NCBI GenBank assembly: GCA_937871645.1
Contig: CALMPZ010000354.1
Location: 1-7,845, forward strand
Direction of reading: 5' to 3'
DNA from: an uncultured Polymorphobacter sp.
GTDB taxonomy: Bacteria > Pseudomonadota > Alphaproteobacteria > Sphingomonadales > Sphingomonadaceae
Length of the DNA stretch: 7,845 nt
Under the pieces are notes generated by a model that was not told where the DNA came from, did not search any database, and saw nothing but the letters and a program-made list of their open reading frames with translations. The position numbers and the translations under genes were made by a program. Within the stretch, counting starts at the first letter, position 1. Each line of letters begins with the position of its first letter. Below, piece by piece: positions 6,261 to 7,845 of this stretch.

Positions 6261-6935
6261 ATGAAGCGTATCGAAATCACCTACTTCTCCGACCTGCTGT
6301 GCATCTGGGCATGGTTCGCGCAGCCGCGCATCGACGAGGTCCGCGCCAATTTCGGTGACCGCGTGGTCTTCGTGCCGCGCTACTGCTCGGTGTTCGGCGA
6401 CACGGCGCGCAAGATCCCGGCGCAATGGGGTGACAAGGGCAGCTATGACGGCTTCAACGCGCACCTGCTGCACGCGGCGCAAGGCTTTCCCGAACTCACC
6501 GTCAACCCCGAAATCTGGCGCAGCGTGCGTCCGGCGTCGTCGCTGTCGCCACATCTGATGCTCAAGGCGGTTGAGCTCGGCGCTACCGGCGGCGCGTGGG
6601 ACGCGGCAGTGACCGACGCCGCGGCGCTGGCGCTGCGCCACGCATTCTTCGTCGACGCGCGCGACATCGCCGATGCCGGTGTGCAGCGCGACCTGCTGGC
6701 GGGTGCCGGCGTCGACCTTGCCGTCATCGACGCGGCACTCGCATCGGGCGCCGCACACGCGGCGCTGGCTAGCGACTACAAGGACGCCGACGCGCTCGGC
6801 GTGCAGGGCAGCCCGACGTTCATCCTCAACGACGGCCGCCAGAAGCTGTTCGGCAACATCGGGTACCGCATCCTCGAAGCCAATATCGAGGAATTGCTGC
6901 GCGCTCCCGATCCCGACCAGGCGAGCTGGTGCTGA
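6261..6935 (+). CDS. DsbA/FrnE-like thioredoxin-fold protein with a CxxA active site
   Basis: This 224-aa protein has the DsbA-family (PF01323, also covering FrnE and HCCA-isomerase-like proteins) order. A first beta strand (IEITYFSD) leads into the active-site helix at LLCIWAWFA (12-20), followed by a large helical insertion (about 60-165) and the cis-proline loop GVQGSPTFIL with Pro185. FrnE-type members usually read CPWC at the active site; here it is C14-I-W-A17, so the second cysteine is absent. A further Cys is at position 42 and another is the very last residue (224). There is no signal peptide, so it should be cytoplasmic, and it could be a monothiol oxidoreductase, a glutathione-dependent isomerase or a GST-kappa-like enzyme. 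No good ribosome site precedes the ATG; no other start is in frame nearby. It lies 75 bp after the DUF3604 gene and 63 bp before the crotonase gene. Confidence 0.8.
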   Translation: MKRIEITYFSDLLCIWAWFAQPRIDEVRANFGDRVVFVPRYCSVFGDTARKIPAQWGDKGSYDGFNAHLLHAAQGFPELTVNPEIWRSVRPASSLSPHLMLKAVELGATGGAWDAAVTDAAALALRHAFFVDARDIADAGVQRDLLAGAGVDLAVIDAALASGAAHAALASDYKDADALGVQGSPTFILNDGRQKLFGNIGYRILEANIEELLRAPDPDQASWC

Positions 6936-6972
6936 GGCGCTTGACAGCACCCTGCTGAACAATGCGAAGTGA

Positions 6973-6990
6973 CCCCAAACAACCTTGGGG
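6973..6990 (+). promoter_or_regulatory. Hairpin that covers the ribosome binding site of the crotonase gene
   Basis: CCCCAA (6973-6978), loop ACAACC, TTGGGG (6985-6990) make a perfect 6-bp stem. The 3' arm contains the GGGG of the ribosome site GGGGA (6987-6991), 7 nt before the ATG at 6999. When folded, the stem would hide that site. Whether it is regulatory or incidental is open. Confidence 0.4.
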
Positions 6991-6998
6991 ATTCAAGC

Positions 6999-7787
6999 AT
7001 GACCGCACACCACATCCGCTATGAACTCGACAGCGACGGCATCGCCACGCTGACCATCGACCGCCCCGAAAAGCGCGGCGCGATGACCTATGCGATGCTG
7101 ATGGAATTCACCGCCAAAGTCGCCGCCATCGCCGATGACGAGCGCGTCCGCGTGCTGATCGTCACGGGCAGCGGCGGCAGCTTCTGCGCCGGCACCGACC
7201 TTGCCGATCTGGCGACGGTGCCGGGCGAAACGCGCGGCGTCCGCGGCGGCGAGCACGAAGTCGGCAAATGGTGGCCGCTGGTGCAATGCCCGGTGCCGGT
7301 CATCGGCGCGATCGACGGCTATGCGGTCGGCATGGGCGCCGAGTTCTCGAGCCAGTGCGACGTCCGATTCATCACGCCGCGCACGCGCTTTGCCTGGAAC
7401 TTCGCGCAGCGCGGGCTGGTCCCCGACACCGGCGCCGGCAGCTGGCTGCTACCGCGCATCATCGGGCCTTCCCGCGCGCTGCGGCTGCTCTATTCGACCG
7501 AATTCCTCGAAGCCGATGAAGCACTGACCTTCGGCTATGCCCACTGTATCGTCGCCCCCGAAGAGCTCGCCGCCGCAGCACGCACCGAGGCCGAGCGCTA
7601 TCTCACCGGCTCGCCGATGTCGCTGCGCCGCATCAAGCAACTGGTGTGGAAAGGCCTCGAACGCGATGTCGCCGAACACATGGCCGAACATGTCGCGGCA
7701 ATGAGCGCCTGCTTCAAATCGGCCGACCACAAGGAAGGCGTCGCAGCGTTCCTCGAACGTCGGCCGGCGCGCTTTACCGGCAAATAA
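6999..7787 (+). CDS. Enoyl-CoA hydratase/isomerase (crotonase) family protein
   Basis: This 262-aa protein has the usual crotonase length. It opens with the typical YELDSDGIATLTIDRPEKRG (8-27) and carries the two oxyanion-hole segments, GGSFCAGTDLADL (59-71) and GYAVGMGAEFSSQCD (107-121). Glu115 corresponds to the first catalytic Glu of rat mitochondrial hydratase (E144), but the second (E164) is replaced by Phe135. Instead there is GLVPDTGAGSWLLPR with Asp143, the position and context of the acidic residue in PaaG-type isomerases. An isomerase or other CoA-thioester reaction is therefore more likely than simple water addition to a 2-enoyl-CoA. The ATG at 6999 has GGGGA 7 nt upstream and is preferred to an in-frame GTG at 6969, which lacks a site. 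It probably belongs with the DsbA-like gene just upstream, though a perfect TTGACA (6941-6946) in the gap leaves room for its own promoter. Confidence 0.87.
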   Translation: MTAHHIRYELDSDGIATLTIDRPEKRGAMTYAMLMEFTAKVAAIADDERVRVLIVTGSGGSFCAGTDLADLATVPGETRGVRGGEHEVGKWWPLVQCPVPVIGAIDGYAVGMGAEFSSQCDVRFITPRTRFAWNFAQRGLVPDTGAGSWLLPRIIGPSRALRLLYSTEFLEADEALTFGYAHCIVAPEELAAAARTEAERYLTGSPMSLRRIKQLVWKGLERDVAEHMAEHVAAMSACFKSADHKEGVAAFLERRPARFTGK

Positions 7788-7845
7788 GGGTAGCGCGAGA
7801 AAGGGCCTCCGGCGGGCAGGGGTGACCCCTGCACCCATTGGATAT
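7788..7845. repeat. GC-rich intergenic palindrome downstream of the crotonase gene
   Basis: GCAGGGG (7816-7822), loop TGA, CCCCTGC (7826-7832) is a perfect 7-bp stem with a 3-nt loop, preceded by CCTCCGGCGG (7807-7816), itself nearly palindromic. No T-run follows on either strand, so it is not a classical terminator. Its look resembles the short dispersed intergenic palindromes common in high-GC alphaproteobacteria; one copy in one window cannot prove that. No gene is seen in these last 58 bases. Confidence 0.4.

Noticed and set aside
6941..6946. Perfect TTGACA as a promoter for the crotonase gene
   Set aside because: No acceptable -10 element is found 15-18 nt downstream (the sequence there is TGCGAAG-like), so it is mentioned only as a possibility.
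6969..6998. GTG start 10 codons upstream of the crotonase gene
   Set aside because: No ribosome site precedes it, and the extension is not crotonase-like; the ATG at 6999 has GGGGA at good spacing.

Overview
The window is high-GC, compact bacterial chromosome. Gene style (short intergenic gaps, GGAG/GGGGA-type ribosome sites, third-position G/C) and content suggest an alphaproteobacterium, most likely a sphingomonad-type organism; this is inference from protein families and base composition, not from a marker gene. There is no RNA gene, insertion sequence, integrase or CRISPR array.

Layout. (1) Bases 1-1422, minus strand: a two-gene unit encoding a membrane-anchored SurA/parvulin-like peptidyl-prolyl isomerase (TTG start) followed, with an ATGA overlap, by a HupE/UreJ_2-type membrane protein that runs off the left edge. 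(2) Bases 1423-1588: divergent control region with two adjacent perfect dyads. (3) Bases 1589-3493, plus strand: a DUF3604 protein (634 aa) with an N-terminal export signal and PHP-hydrolase-like metal ligands. (4) Bases 3497-4183, minus strand: a Crp/Fnr-family regulator that ends 3 nt from the previous gene, tail to tail. (5) Bases 4184-4301: a second divergent control region. (6) Bases 4302-6185, plus strand: a second DUF3604 paralogue (627 aa), this one a predicted lipoprotein. (7) Bases 6261-6935: a DsbA/FrnE-like thioredoxin-fold protein whose CxxC has become CxxA. (8) Bases 6999-7787: a crotonase-superfamily protein with PaaG-like rather than classical hydratase residues, followed by a GC-rich palindrome.

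How it may fit together. The two DUF3604 proteins are clearly related over almost their whole length and sit on either side of a Crp/Fnr regulator. The first faces a folding factor and a membrane protein of a family that includes nickel permeases. The most interesting reading is an exported metal-dependent hydrolase system: two paralogous enzymes differing in anchoring and in one metal-site motif, served by a dedicated periplasmic isomerase and a polytopic membrane partner, and probably controlled by the embedded regulator. The substrate cannot be read from the sequence. The downstream DsbA-like and crotonase genes hint at a catabolic (acyl-CoA) setting, but that link rests only on position.
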